Positions 1-8,771 of a stretch of 64,000 bases of DNA are shown here, one piece after another. The DNA lies in assembly GCA_964347475.1 (NCBI GenBank), contig CAYFYY010000010.1, positions 16,662-80,661 of the forward strand, written 5' to 3'. Made by a program: the position numbers and the translations under genes. This DNA is from GCA-020356105 sp964347475 (GTDB taxonomy: Bacteria; Pseudomonadota; Alphaproteobacteria; UBA8366; JADFVY01). The notes under the pieces were generated by a model that ran no database searches, was not told the DNA's origin, and saw nothing but the letters and a program-made list of their open reading frames with translations. The stretch's first letter is position 1. Every line of letters begins with the position of its first letter.

Positions 1-1380
1 CCGATCACCCTCTACGCCGCCGTGCTGGGCGGTGAATCGGGGACCCTTATTTCCGTGCTGTGCGGCGTGTTGCTGTTGTTCGGCCTGATTCTCAGCCGCC
101 GGCAGCACGTCCTGCTCATCCGCTCGCTGCGGCTTGCGCACGCGAACTCATCCCTGGTTGCCGACCTGACCGAGGCGAAGGAGCGCGCCGAGCGGCTCAA
201 CGCCGAGCTGGCGCAAAAGGAGTACACGCTTGCGCAGGCGCAGCGGATCGCCAGCGTCGGCAGCTGGGAATGGGACATCGGCAAAGATGAGATCCGCGGT
301 TCCGAGGAGGCTTGCCGCATCTTCGGCAACAGTCGGGGCACACCGCAAATCAACGTAGCCCAGTTCCTGAATGCGGTGCATCCGGAAGACCGGGATCTCG
401 TTTCCGAGTCGATCCGGGCATCGGTCGACCAGGGCGTCCCTCTCGAAATCGAACATCGGCTGATTCGCGCCGACGGTACGGAGTGCGTCCTCCTGGAGCG
501 GGGCGAACCGATCTTCGGACTGGATGGCAGGCCGATCAAGATGATCGGCGCGACGCACGACATTTCGGACCGCCACCGGATGGAGGAGGAGTTGCGCTCG
601 GTGACCTACGCGGCAGCGGCGGCGAGCAGGGCGAAATCCCAGTTCCTGGCGAACATGAGCCATGAGCTGCGGACACCGCTGAATGCCATCATCGGATACA
701 GCGAGCTTCTTCGCGAAGAGGCCGAGGACAAGGGCGAAACCGACGCGGTGCCGGACCTCGACCGCATCAGCAAGGCGGGCCGGCACCTGCTCTCGCTGGT
801 CAACGAGGTGCTCGACCTTTCCAAGATCGAGGCCGGAAAGACCGAGCTGACAGTGAACCGGTTCGACGTCGCCGCGCTGGTGAAAGAGGTGGTCGACACG
901 GTGCAGCCCCTGATCGATGCGAACGACAACCGTATCGTGAACCAGTGCCCGGACGATATCGGAACGATGCAGTCGGATGGGACCAAGCTCCGACAGGTGT
1001 TGTTCAATCTTCTGTCCAATTCGGCGAAGTTCACCTCCGGGGGCGAAATCCGCATCGCCGTCACGCACAAGGAAGGCGATCCGGCAAGCGGCAGGATGAA
1101 GCGGTTCATGTTCACGGTCGTAGATACCGGGCGGGGCATTGCATCCGACCAGATCGACGCGGCCTTCGCGCCCTTCGAGCAGACCGATTCATCGAGCGAG
1201 GCGAGCCTCGGTGGCACCGGTCTCGGCCTGCCCATCTGCCGGCATTATTGTGCCCTGATGGGCGGGACGATCTCGCTGGAGAGCGAAGTCGGCGTCGGCA
1301 GCACCTTCACCGTGCAGCTGCCGGCCGAAATCGGCCCGGACGAGCCGGAGCAGCCCGCGCGCGCCAGGATAGCGAGCTAG
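1..1380 (+). CDS. PAS-domain sensor histidine kinase, 5' end outside window
   Basis: The frame is open to base 1, so the true start lies upstream; a GTG at 22 is the first start-like codon but would begin inside a membrane segment. What is visible is one transmembrane helix, a coiled-coil linker, a PAS sensor domain (about residues 70-190 from base 22), a HisKA dimerisation domain with the phospho-acceptor His in MSHELRTPLN (about residue 214), and a HATPase_c domain with an N box (NLLSNSAKF) and G boxes (DTGRGIA, GGTGLGL). It should autophosphorylate and pass phosphate to a response regulator. No receiver domain and no response regulator gene is visible nearby. It is closely similar to the next gene, so it probably has the same multi-helix N-terminus upstream of the window. 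Confidence 0.9.
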   Translation, partial: PITLYAAVLGGESGTLISVLCGVLLLFGLILSRRQHVLLIRSLRLAHANSSLVADLTEAKERAERLNAELAQKEYTLAQAQRIASVGSWEWDIGKDEIRGSEEACRIFGNSRGTPQINVAQFLNAVHPEDRDLVSESIRASVDQGVPLEIEHRLIRADGTECVLLERGEPIFGLDGRPIKMIGATHDISDRHRMEEELRSVTYAAAAASRAKSQFLANMSHELRTPLNAIIGYSELLREEAEDKGETDAVPDLDRISKAGRHLLSLVNEVLDLSKIEAGKTELTVNRFDVAALVKEVVDTVQPLIDANDNRIVNQCPDDIGTMQSDGTKLRQVLFNLLSNSAKFTSGGEIRIAVTHKEGDPASGRMKRFMFTVVDTGRGIASDQIDAAFAPFEQTDSSSEASLGGTGLGLPICRHYCALMGGTISLESEVGVGSTFTVQLPAEIGPDEPEQPARARIAS

Positions 1381-1637
1381 CCCGCGATCCCGCGTGACCG
1401 TATCACGCCGCCGGCGATCCGATCGGCCGTACTCCGGCGCCGCGCGCGCCGGGTTCGTTTGCCCGGTCGAATGCACCAACGCACGGTTTCGCGCCGCGCG
1501 GTCCAGCAAGTCATGCCGACGCCAGCACTTCAAGCGGCCCGGACGGCCAGGCGGCACCGGAATAGGGGAAAAATTAACGAATTCCCGCGACAATCGATGA
1601 CGGTCAGACCACCTTCTTGGAAAGGTCAGGACGCGCC

Positions 1638-3536
1638 GTGGTCGCATATATGAATGCCGCTCCGGATTCGGTGCCGCTGAATCTGGTCAGCCTGCGCTTC
1701 GCCGATAAACACGTCGAGCGCCGGTTCCTGCGGCTGCACCTCGTTGCGTCGCTCTGGGTGATTCGCCTGGGGCTGTTCTGCGGCGCCGTTCTGTACGCCA
1801 TCTTCGGCATCCTCGATGCCTATGTCGGCGGCGATGCGACGGAACGGCTCTGGCTGATCCGGTTCGGGCTCATCGTCCCGGTCATGGGCGCGATCGTCAT
1901 TTCGACCTATACCAACCTATTCGTGAGGTTTTCCCAGTTCCTGCTCGGGTTCGCGGTGTTCATCTCCGGCTTCGGCATCATTGCCATGACTGCGGTGGCG
2001 TCGCCGCCGGCCAGCTACTGGTATTATGCCGGCCTCATCATGGTGGTGATCTACGCGTCCAGCATTATCCGGCTGCATCACACCTATTCGCTGGGCGTAT
2101 CGATCCTGCTGGTCGGCCTTTACCAGCTATCGGCACTGGTGGTGAATCCGATCCCTCTCGACGTTTATCTCAGCAACAACTTCTTCCTGACGATGTCCGT
2201 GCTGGTCGGCGCGATGACGAACTACCTGCAGGAATTCTTCATCCGGACGAAATTCCTGCAGACGAAGCTCCTGTCGTCCGAAAAGACCCGCTCGGAAGAG
2301 CTGTGGCGAAAATCGGAGCAGCTCAACAGGGTGCTGCAGCAGAAGCAGAACGCCCTGGCCCGCGCGCAGCGCATTGCGCGACTCGGCAGCTGGGACTGGG
2401 ACCTTGCAACCAACGACTTCGCGGTATCGGAGGAGGCACGGCGGATTCTCGGACTGGACAAAGATCTCGATGAGATCGAATTGGCGGATCTTCTCGCCGT
2501 CGTGCACGCGGCAGACCGCGAACGCGTCGGCCGGATCCTGCGGATGGCGGTCGACGCAAGGCGGCCCGAGAAATTCGAGCATCGGATTGTCCTGCGCGAC
2601 GGCGAAATCCGCGTGCTGCAGCAGCAACTGGAACTGACATTGGACGACGACGGATCGCCGGCGATGATGAGCGGGGCCATGCTCGATGTCACAGATCGCA
2701 ACAGGATCGAGGAGAATCTGCGCGCGGCAACGCTGGCGGCAGAGACCGCAAACCGGGCGAAGTCGCAGTTCCTGGCAAATATGAGTCACGAACTGCGGAC
2801 ACCATTGAACGCGATTATCGGCTATAGCGAGCTGTTGAGCGAAGACGCCAGCGAGAAGGGCGACATGGCGACGCGAGAGGACCTGGATCGCATAAACACA
2901 GCCGGTCGCCACCTGTTGTCGCTGGTCAACGATGTCCTCGACCTCTCGAAGATCGAAGCAGGCAAGGCGGAACTCGCGATCGAGGACTTCGAGATCGAGT
3001 CGGTGGTCGACGAGGTCGTCTCGACGGTCAATCCGTTGATCGAGAGCAACGGCAACCGCCTGTCGGTCGACTACCAGGCCGAATCCGGCCGCATGCGATC
3101 GGATTCGCGGAAACTGCGGCAGGTTCTCTACAACCTTCTGTCCAACGCGGCCAAATTCACCGAGAACGGGACGATCAATGTGCGCGTCTATCATGAGGAC
3201 GACGAGCGCGGGCCGCACCGTGGCGGGAATATGGTCTTCGTCGTCGCCGACTCCGGCGCCGGCATCGCCCCCGACCAGATCGAAGCCGCGTTCACCGCCT
3301 TCGAGCAAACGGATTCGTCGCGCGACTCGCTGCACGCCGGCACCGGTCTCGGGCTGCCGATCTGCCGTCATTACTGCGCGATGATGGGCGGCACGATCTC
3401 CGTCGACAGCGAGCCCGGCCGTGGCAGCACGTTCACGGTGCGGCTCCCGGCCCGGCTCGGCAACGACGACGCGCAAGCCGACGTCAATGCCGCGGCCGAT
3501 ACCATGGCGCCGCACCGTCGTCGGCACACCGGGTAG
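1638..3536 (+). CDS. Membrane PAS-domain sensor histidine kinase, paralogue of the preceding gene
   Basis: Roughly six hydrophobic helices (residues 40-200) form a membrane sensor. They are followed by a coiled coil, a PAS domain starting near ARAQRIARLGSWDWD, HisKA with the acceptor His in MSHELRTPLN (about residue 385) and a HATPase_c domain (NLLSNAAKF, DSGAGIA, GTGLGLPIC). The GTG at 1638 is chosen because AGGA lies six bases upstream. A TTG at 1617 and an ATG at 1650 in the same frame are alternatives without a good ribosome site. The kinase core is nearly the same as in the upstream gene, which points to tandem duplication. The input signal is unknown; there is no receiver domain and no adjacent response regulator. 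Confidence 0.9.
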   Translation: MVAYMNAAPDSVPLNLVSLRFADKHVERRFLRLHLVASLWVIRLGLFCGAVLYAIFGILDAYVGGDATERLWLIRFGLIVPVMGAIVISTYTNLFVRFSQFLLGFAVFISGFGIIAMTAVASPPASYWYYAGLIMVVIYASSIIRLHHTYSLGVSILLVGLYQLSALVVNPIPLDVYLSNNFFLTMSVLVGAMTNYLQEFFIRTKFLQTKLLSSEKTRSEELWRKSEQLNRVLQQKQNALARAQRIARLGSWDWDLATNDFAVSEEARRILGLDKDLDEIELADLLAVVHAADRERVGRILRMAVDARRPEKFEHRIVLRDGEIRVLQQQLELTLDDDGSPAMMSGAMLDVTDRNRIEENLRAATLAAETANRAKSQFLANMSHELRTPLNAIIGYSELLSEDASEKGDMATREDLDRINTAGRHLLSLVNDVLDLSKIEAGKAELAIEDFEIESVVDEVVSTVNPLIESNGNRLSVDYQAESGRMRSDSRKLRQVLYNLLSNAAKFTENGTINVRVYHEDDERGPHRGGNMVFVVADSGAGIAPDQIEAAFTAFEQTDSSRDSLHAGTGLGLPICRHYCAMMGGTISVDSEPGRGSTFTVRLPARLGNDDAQADVNAAADTMAPHRRRHTG

Positions 3537-3549
3537 CGATGCGCGCCAA

Positions 3550-4998
3550 TTACACGACCTTGCCGGGGTTCATGATCCCGTTCGGATCGAGCGCCGCCTT
3601 GATGCGACGCATCAGATCGATCTCCAGCGCGCTCTTGTAACGGGTGATTTCCTCGCGCTTCAGGCGTCCGATCCCGTGTTCGGCGCTGATCGAGCCGCCG
3701 AGGTCGGCCACGATGTCGTGCACGATGCGGTTCATCCGCGGCCACTGGGCGATGTATTCGTCCCGGTCCATGCCTTCGGGCTGGCTCAGGTTGAGGTGGA
3801 TGTTGCCATCGCCGATATGGCCGAACGGCAGCGGCCGGATGCCGGGCATCGCCTCCTTCACTGCCGTCACCGCGCGGCGGATGAATTCGGGCGACCGGTC
3901 GGCCGGCACCGAGACGTCGTGCTTGATGCTGCCGCCTTCGTGGAGCTGGGCCTCGACGATCGCCTCGCGGATGCGCCAGAACGCGGCGCGCTGCGCCTCC
4001 GACTGGGCGACGACCGCATCGTCGATCATGCCTTTCTCGAATGCGTCCTCGAGGAAGGCGGCCATGTTTGCGGCCATTCCGCCATCGGGACGGGCGCCGG
4101 AGAACTCGACGAGCACGTAGTAGTCGTGCGGCGCCGCCATGGGATCGGCCACGCCGTGGATGTGCTTGATGGCGAACTCCAGGGCCTGGCGCGGCATCAG
4201 TTCCAGCGAGGTCACGGCGTCGCCACTCGCGGTGCGCGCCGCTGCCAGCAAGGGGATCGCGGCATCGAGATCGCTCAGCGCGACGATCGCCGTCTGCAGA
4301 TCCTTGGGCAGTGGAAACAGCTTGAGCACCGCGGCGGTGACAATCCCCAGCGTGCCCTCGCCGCCGATGAACAGCTGCTTGAGGTCGTACCCCGTGTTGT
4401 CCTTGCGCAACCCGCGCAGCCCGTTCCACATCTGGCCGTCCGCTAGCACCACCTCCAGCCCCAGCACCAGGTCGCGCATGTTGCCGTAGTGGAGTACCGC
4501 GACGCCCCCTGCGTTGGTCGAAATATTGCCGCCGATCTGGCACGAGCCCTCGGCGCCGAGGCTGAGCGGGAACAGCCGGTCGATCTTCTCGGCCTCCGCC
4601 TGGATGTCGGCCAGCACGCAGCCGGCCTCAACCGTCATCGTATAGTCCGCCGGGTCGACCATGCGGATCCGGTTGAGCCGCGAGAGGTTGAGCAGGATCT
4701 CGGCGCCGTGCTCGTGCGGCACGCCGCCCGCGACCAGCCCGGTATTGCCGCCCTGTGGCACGATTGCGATGCGGTGCTCGGCGCAGACCTGGACCACCTC
4801 GGAGACCTCCTGGGTCGAAGCCGGGCGGACCAGCAGCGCCGTCTTGCCGACGAACAGCCCGCGCCGGTCGAGCAGCAGCGGCTCCAGCACCGCCGGATCG
4901 TCGCTCCAGCCCTTGCGCCCGACGATCGCCTTGATCCGCTCCAGCGCCTCCGGCGCCGGCGGATTCGCCGCGACGTGCGATGTTCTCCAGTCCGCCAT
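3550..4998 (-). CDS. FAD-binding 2-hydroxyacid dehydrogenase, GlcD/D2HGDH type
   Basis: This 482-residue flavoprotein has the two-domain layout of the D-lactate, glycolate and D-2-hydroxyglutarate dehydrogenase family. The N-terminal PCMH-type FAD-binding domain contains IVPQGGNTGLVAGGVP and a GGNISTNAGG stretch. The C-terminal FAD-oxidase domain ends with the family motif SAEHGIGRLK. Such enzymes oxidise a D-2-hydroxy acid to the 2-oxo acid and pass electrons to the quinone pool or an electron-transfer flavoprotein. The ATG at 4998 fits the family N-terminus better than the longer open frame, which runs past the start of the divergent amidase. The exact substrate cannot be read from sequence. 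It converges with the sensor kinase gene, 13 bases away. Confidence 0.88.
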   Translation of the reverse strand: MADWRTSHVAANPPAPEALERIKAIVGRKGWSDDPAVLEPLLLDRRGLFVGKTALLVRPASTQEVSEVVQVCAEHRIAIVPQGGNTGLVAGGVPHEHGAEILLNLSRLNRIRMVDPADYTMTVEAGCVLADIQAEAEKIDRLFPLSLGAEGSCQIGGNISTNAGGVAVLHYGNMRDLVLGLEVVLADGQMWNGLRGLRKDNTGYDLKQLFIGGEGTLGIVTAAVLKLFPLPKDLQTAIVALSDLDAAIPLLAAARTASGDAVTSLELMPRQALEFAIKHIHGVADPMAAPHDYYVLVEFSGARPDGGMAANMAAFLEDAFEKGMIDDAVVAQSEAQRAAFWRIREAIVEAQLHEGGSIKHDVSVPADRSPEFIRRAVTAVKEAMPGIRPLPFGHIGDGNIHLNLSQPEGMDRDEYIAQWPRMNRIVHDIVADLGGSISAEHGIGRLKREEITRYKSALEIDLMRRIKAALDPNGIMNPGKVV

Positions 4999-5111
4999 GA
5001 CCGGAAAGATTAGGGGGCGTCCCGCCGGCGGGCAAGGGCCGCGGCTTGCGGGGCCCCGGGTTTCCGGCAATCATGCGCGGACCGACAGGTCGCGGGCGGG
5101 AGGCAACGGAC

Positions 5112-6536
5112 ATGGTCGCAGATGCAACGCTGATCACCAGGAGCGCCGTCGAGATCATCGAACTCCTGCGACATGGCGAAGTATCGCCGCTGGATCTGAT
5201 CGACACGCTGGCGGCGCGCATCGCCGCAGTCGGTCCCGTCGTCAATGCGCTGCCGACGCTGTGTCTCGACCGTGCCCGCGACCATGCGCGGCGCCTTACG
5301 GAGACGGCGCCGGACGACCGCGGCCTGCTGGCCGGCCTGCCGGTCCCGATCAAGGATCTGGTGCCGGTCGCTGGCGTGCGCACCACCTTCGGCTCGCCGA
5401 TCTTCGCCAATTTCGTCCCGGAAGAATCCGAGAGCATCGTGACGCGCCTGGAAGCGCGCGGCGGCATCGTCTACGCCAAGTCGAACACACCGGAGTTCGG
5501 CGCCGGCGGCCACACCTTCAACGAGGTGTTCGGGATCACAGCCAACCCGTGGAACCCGGAACGCTCGGCCGGTGGATCGTCGGGCGGCGCGGCGGCAGCG
5601 CTGGCCAGCGGCTGCGCCTGGCTGGCGCATGGCTCCGATCTCGGCGGTTCGCTGCGCATCCCGGCCAGTTTCTGCGGAGTCGTCGGCTTGCGACCGAGTC
5701 CCGGCCGGGTACCCTCGGGGCCCGACAGCTACCCCTATGGCCTGATGGCGGTCGAGGGGCCGATGGCGCGCAATGTGAGCGACGTGGCGCTGGCGCTCGA
5801 CGCCATGGTCGGCCCGGACGGGACCGTCCCGTATGCGACCGCGGGCTCTGGTGGCGCATTCCTCGCTGCAGCGCGCAATCCGCAAAAGCCCGGTCGCATC
5901 GCGTTCAGCCGAGACCTCGGCGTGACGCCCATTGATCCTGCGGTCGAGGCGGTCGTTCGTCGCGCGGTCGCCGGTCTGGAGCGGGCGGGATTTGAGGTCG
6001 TCGAGGCTTGTCCCGATCTGGCCGGCGCGATCGAGGCATTCCAGGTGCTGCGTGCCGTGTCCTATGCGGTCAGCAACGCGCCGCTGCTCGCCGAACATCG
6101 CGACAAGCTGAAGCCGGAAGTGATCTGGAACATCGAGAAGGGCCTGGCGCTGTCCGGCGAGGCGGTGATCGCGGCGCAGCGCGAGCAGGTGCGCCTGTTC
6201 CACGCGGCTCGGGCATTCATGGACACGTACGACCTGCTGGTCTGCCCGGCCACCATCGTGCCGCCGTTCCCCGCGGCCGAACGGTATGTTGCCGAATGCA
6301 ATGGCGTCGCCTTCGAGACCTATATCGACTGGATGGCGATCACCTGGGTGCTGACGGTGGTCTCGCTGCCGGTTCTCGCCATCCCCTGTGGCGTGACACC
6401 TGACGGTCTGCCGGTCGGCCTGCAGCTCGCCGGCCGCCCCGGCGGCGAGGCCGAGCTGATCGCCATGGCGCGGACCGTCGAGGACGTCATCGGCGACTGG
6501 CGCCCCCAAACGCTGCCGGAACTCGTCGTGCGCTGA
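5112..6536 (+). CDS. Amidase-signature family amidase
   Basis: This 474-residue hydrolase of the amidase signature family uses a Lys/cis-Ser/Ser triad. The residues are visible: Lys in PIKDLV (about 81), the Ser pair in GGSSGG (about 156-157), and the nucleophile in GSDLGGSLRIP (about 180). The ATG at 5112 has GGGAGG eight bases upstream, so it is preferred over in-frame TTG 5046 and ATG 5073. It reads away from the FAD dehydrogenase and ends two bases before the convergent Sua5 gene. Family members hydrolyse aliphatic or aromatic amides; GatA is one relative, but no gatB or gatC is adjacent, so a catabolic or general amidase is more likely. Confidence 0.88.
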   Translation: MVADATLITRSAVEIIELLRHGEVSPLDLIDTLAARIAAVGPVVNALPTLCLDRARDHARRLTETAPDDRGLLAGLPVPIKDLVPVAGVRTTFGSPIFANFVPEESESIVTRLEARGGIVYAKSNTPEFGAGGHTFNEVFGITANPWNPERSAGGSSGGAAAALASGCAWLAHGSDLGGSLRIPASFCGVVGLRPSPGRVPSGPDSYPYGLMAVEGPMARNVSDVALALDAMVGPDGTVPYATAGSGGAFLAAARNPQKPGRIAFSRDLGVTPIDPAVEAVVRRAVAGLERAGFEVVEACPDLAGAIEAFQVLRAVSYAVSNAPLLAEHRDKLKPEVIWNIEKGLALSGEAVIAAQREQVRLFHAARAFMDTYDLLVCPATIVPPFPAAERYVAECNGVAFETYIDWMAITWVLTVVSLPVLAIPCGVTPDGLPVGLQLAGRPGGEAELIAMARTVEDVIGDWRPQTLPELVVR

Positions 6537-6538
6537 GG

Positions 6539-7483
6539 TTATCCCCGCGGCGCGGCGGCGCGACGCAGGCGGTCGTTGATGGCGCGTCCGAGGCCGGTCT
6601 CGGGGATCGGCATCACGGCGATGCCGCTGAATTCGGGCCGGTCGAGTTCGCGCAGCATGGCGAACAGATTGGCCGCCGCCTCGCGCAGGTCGCCGGTCTC
6701 GCTCAGGTTCAGGGTGGCGTCCGGTGCCGGGCCGAAGCCGAGCAGGGCTTCGCCGGGCTCGGTCCTGCCGGCATCCAGCCGAAGCGGCAGGCCCGGTGCG
6801 TAGTGGCTTTCCAGCATGCCCGGCGCGCGGATTGCATCGGCGACCCCGGCCACCGGGACGGTGCGGCCGAGCGCGTCCTCGATCTCCTCGAGGGATATGC
6901 CGCCCGGACGCAGCAGCAGCGGCGTGCCGGCGCTGACGTCGACCACCGTCGATTCGAGGCCGACGGCGCATGGCCCGCCGTCGAGGATCAACGCCACGGC
7001 GTCGCCGATCTCGTCGGCGACGTGCTGCGCCGTCGTCGGGCTGACCCGGCCGGAGCGGTTGGCGCTGGGCGCGGCGAGTGGACGATCGGAGACAACCAAT
7101 AGCGCCCGCGCGCCATCATGTGCAGGTACACGCAAAGCCACCGTGTCGAGGCCGGCGCTGACCAGATCGGCGAGGCCCGAGTCCGCGCGGCGCCGCACCA
7201 CGAGCGTCAAGGGTCCGGGCCAGAACCGCGCCGCGAGCGTCTCCGCCATCTCGTCAAGATGTCCGAACAGACGTGCTGCCCTGGCGTCCGGCACGTGCAC
7301 GATGAGCGGGTTGAACCGCGGGCGGCGTTTGGCCTCGAAGATCGCCGCCACGGCGGCGCCGTTGGTCGCATCGCCGCCCAGTCCGTAGACCGTCTCGGTC
7401 GGAAACGCGACCAGCCGGCCGGCGCGGATCTCCGCGCCGGCGAGGGCGAGCGAGTCGGCGTCGATAAGCAGGATCCGCGGCAT
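6539..7483 (-). CDS. tsaC: L-threonylcarbamoyladenylate synthase, Sua5/YrdC family
   Basis: The enzyme makes threonylcarbamoyl-AMP from threonine, bicarbonate and ATP, the first step of t6A formation at position 37 of ANN-decoding tRNAs. The N-terminal YrdC domain is clear (residues 10-190), with FPTETVYGLGGDA, KRRPRFNPLIVHV and PSANRSGRVSPT. The extra C-terminal part (about 200-314) matches the Sua5-type extension, so this is the long form. The ATG at 7483 gives the usual MPRILLI-type N-terminus; the open frame upstream is not conserved-looking. It faces the amidase tail to tail. Confidence 0.9.
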   Translation of the reverse strand: MPRILLIDADSLALAGAEIRAGRLVAFPTETVYGLGGDATNGAAVAAIFEAKRRPRFNPLIVHVPDARAARLFGHLDEMAETLAARFWPGPLTLVVRRRADSGLADLVSAGLDTVALRVPAHDGARALLVVSDRPLAAPSANRSGRVSPTTAQHVADEIGDAVALILDGGPCAVGLESTVVDVSAGTPLLLRPGGISLEEIEDALGRTVPVAGVADAIRAPGMLESHYAPGLPLRLDAGRTEPGEALLGFGPAPDATLNLSETGDLREAAANLFAMLRELDRPEFSGIAVMPIPETGLGRAINDRLRRAAAPRG

Positions 7484-7706
7484 GGGGTCGGTCAGTGTCT
7501 GGAACACGGTGGTCACAAAGGGCGAAAACGCGGCCCGCCCGGGCCGCGCCGGCCATGGTACGAGTCTATCGATCAATCTCCAAGCGGCATGGCCGCCAGG
7601 CGGATGCGTCGCCGCGTCCGGGCGAAACGAGCCCATGCACTAGGGTATTCCGCGGGTTTGGGGAGGCGACGATTTCCGGAAATCGGCGGCAATGCATTAA
7701 TCTTCC

Positions 7707-7726
7707 TGTAGCAAGACCATGCTACA
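7707..7726. promoter_or_regulatory. Perfect inverted repeat TGTAGCA-N6-TGCTACA overlapping a promoter
   Basis: A perfect 7+7 palindrome with a six-base spacer covers these bases. It overlaps an extended -10 element, TGCTACACT, at 7720-7728, immediately upstream of the small exported protein gene. The geometry is that of a dimeric repressor or activator site. No regulator for it is visible in the window. Confidence 0.45.
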
Positions 7727-7728
7727 CT
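7720..7728 (+). promoter_or_regulatory. Extended -10 promoter element, possibly giving a leaderless mRNA
   Basis: TG-C-TACACT matches an extended -10 box. Transcription would start about seven bases downstream, essentially on the A of the ATG at 7735. There is no Shine-Dalgarno sequence between the element and the ATG, which agrees with a leaderless transcript. No clear -35 box is present. Confidence 0.4.
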
Positions 7729-7734
7729 TCTCGC

Positions 7735-8148
7735 ATGAACCGTTACACCCAGGGTCTTTTCCTCGCGACTGCGGGGCTTCTGCTGGCTTTGGGCGGTCCG
7801 CCGCCGGCGGCTGCGGCGGAAGACTGCAAGCCAAGAACTGGCCTGACGGTCCGGTTGGACCGCGCTTCGGTGCTTCGCTTCTTCGAGACGACCGACGCGC
7901 TGGAACGGGCGGCGCGGGAACTCGGCCTGAAGCCCTTCGTTTCGCCCCGGAACGCCTCGGGGCGGCCGACTCCGGTTGACATTATGCAGTCGCTGCGCCG
8001 GCATGCGGAGGGTCGCGAGCTGGTGGCGCAGCGCCTGCGGCAATCGGGTATTTGCGACGGGATCGATTTCGCAAAAGTGCAGCGCGACATATACTTGGCG
8101 CAGAACTTCATCGACCTCGGCGAGGACGAAACGGCGCTGAAGCGCTAG
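7735..8148 (+). CDS. Small exported protein of unknown function
   Basis: The product is 137 residues with a typical Sec signal peptide: MNRY, a hydrophobic core TQGLFLATAGLLLALGG, then an Ala-rich cleavage region ending AAAA|EDC. The mature part is about 110 residues, mostly helical and charged, with two cysteines (near the mature N-terminus and in SGICDGI) that could form a disulphide. I do not recognise the family. The start is decided by the signal peptide; the open frame upstream to 7495 has no such property. There is no ribosome site, but a -10 box sits directly upstream. Confidence 0.6.
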   Translation: MNRYTQGLFLATAGLLLALGGPPPAAAAEDCKPRTGLTVRLDRASVLRFFETTDALERAARELGLKPFVSPRNASGRPTPVDIMQSLRRHAEGRELVAQRLRQSGICDGIDFAKVQRDIYLAQNFIDLGEDETALKR

Positions 8149-8446
8149 CGGGCCGCGAATTGTTCCAGGGTCTGCCGCGCCTTTGAAGGATTTAGAGGGC
8201 CGCTTCCAGACTGCCATGAGAACTGCAAGCTCGACGCGGATCACTCCGCAGCACCGCCGCCTGAGAATGTCTCAGTCCTGTAGGCGCTCCAGGTCGAGAT
8301 CCCGACCGCCTACATCCGCTCCTGGTAGTTATTCGTTAATAGAACCGGGGTATGGCCGTAGTCGCGGCTGGTTGGTGGCGCCCTCTCCGCCACCCCCACC
8401 CTCCTTCGTCAAGCCCGGGATGAGGCCCCTTGCTCGGAACACAACC

Positions 8447-8550
8447 CCGTCATTGCGAGGAGGCCGAAGGCCGACGCGGCAATCCAGAAGGTCCCGAAGT
8501 CCTGTGATTTACTGGATCGCCGCGGCTGCTTTGCAGCCTCGCGATGACGG
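8447..8550. repeat. Dispersed palindromic intergenic repeat
   Basis: Two arms of about 40 bases (8447-8487 and 8512-8550) form an imperfect inverted repeat around a 24-base centre. The outer ends read CCGTCATTGCGAGG and the complement of CCTCGCGATGACGG, and the inner ends are GCAATCCAG and CTGGATCGC. Sequences starting CGTCATTGCGAG and ending in GCAATCCAG are a widely scattered repeat type in bacterial intergenic DNA. It could fold into a long hairpin in RNA or cruciform DNA. Confidence 0.75.
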
Positions 8551-8579
8551 TCTTAGCCTTTCCGCACAAAGGCCGCCCC

Positions 8580-8736
8580 CCAAACATAACAAGAGCCGCC
8601 AGACCTGCTGGCGGCTCCCTGTCAATTCGACATTTTCCTCTTTGGCTCCAACCGCCCGCGGTTGCGATCGGTCACCAGGATGCCGTACGGAGTTACGGCG
8701 TCTCAATCGGCCGGCCCCCGAAGGGCCTTAGCCTCG
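8580..8736 (-). ncRNA. Candidate small structured RNA with own promoter and terminator
   Basis: On the minus strand, TTGACG (8771-8766) and CAGAAT (8748-8743) are spaced by 17 bases and predict a start near 8736. About 120 bases later, a perfect 10-bp stem GAGCCGCCAG/CTGGCGGCTC (8593-8617) with a five-base loop is followed by the T-rich tail TTGTTATGTTTG. Between them lie short hairpins, for example GCCGTA/TACGGC, AACCG/CGGTT and GGCCC/GGGCC. No credible protein frame spans the unit; only an ATG-TCG-AAT-TGA mini-frame occurs. No known RNA family was recognised. This is an inference from signals only. Confidence 0.4.
8593..8617 (-). terminator. Intrinsic terminator-like stem-loop
   Basis: A perfect 10-bp stem with a five-base loop is followed, on the minus strand, by a T-rich stretch. 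In the plus direction it is followed by CCTGTCAATT, which is not U-rich, so the minus orientation is favoured. Confidence 0.5.
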
Positions 8737-8742
8737 ATACGG

Positions 8743-8771
8743 ATTCTGATACGGTGGCCCGATCACGTCAA
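8743..8771 (-). promoter_or_regulatory. Sigma-70-like promoter for the candidate small RNA
   Basis: The -35 box TTGACG (five of six) and -10 box CAGAAT (four of six) have the optimal 17-base spacing. The promoter points away from the dehydrogenase gene, towards the hairpin at 8593-8617. Confidence 0.45.

Noticed and set aside
5010..6971. Long minus-strand open frame opposite the amidase gene
   Set aside because: The amidase on the plus strand has all catalytic residues and a ribosome site; the minus frame has low-complexity composition.
8620..8640. Mini-frame ATG-TCG-AAT-TGA with a GAGGAAA ribosome-like site on the minus strand
   Set aside because: Three codons are too short to support a product; noted only as part of the candidate small RNA.
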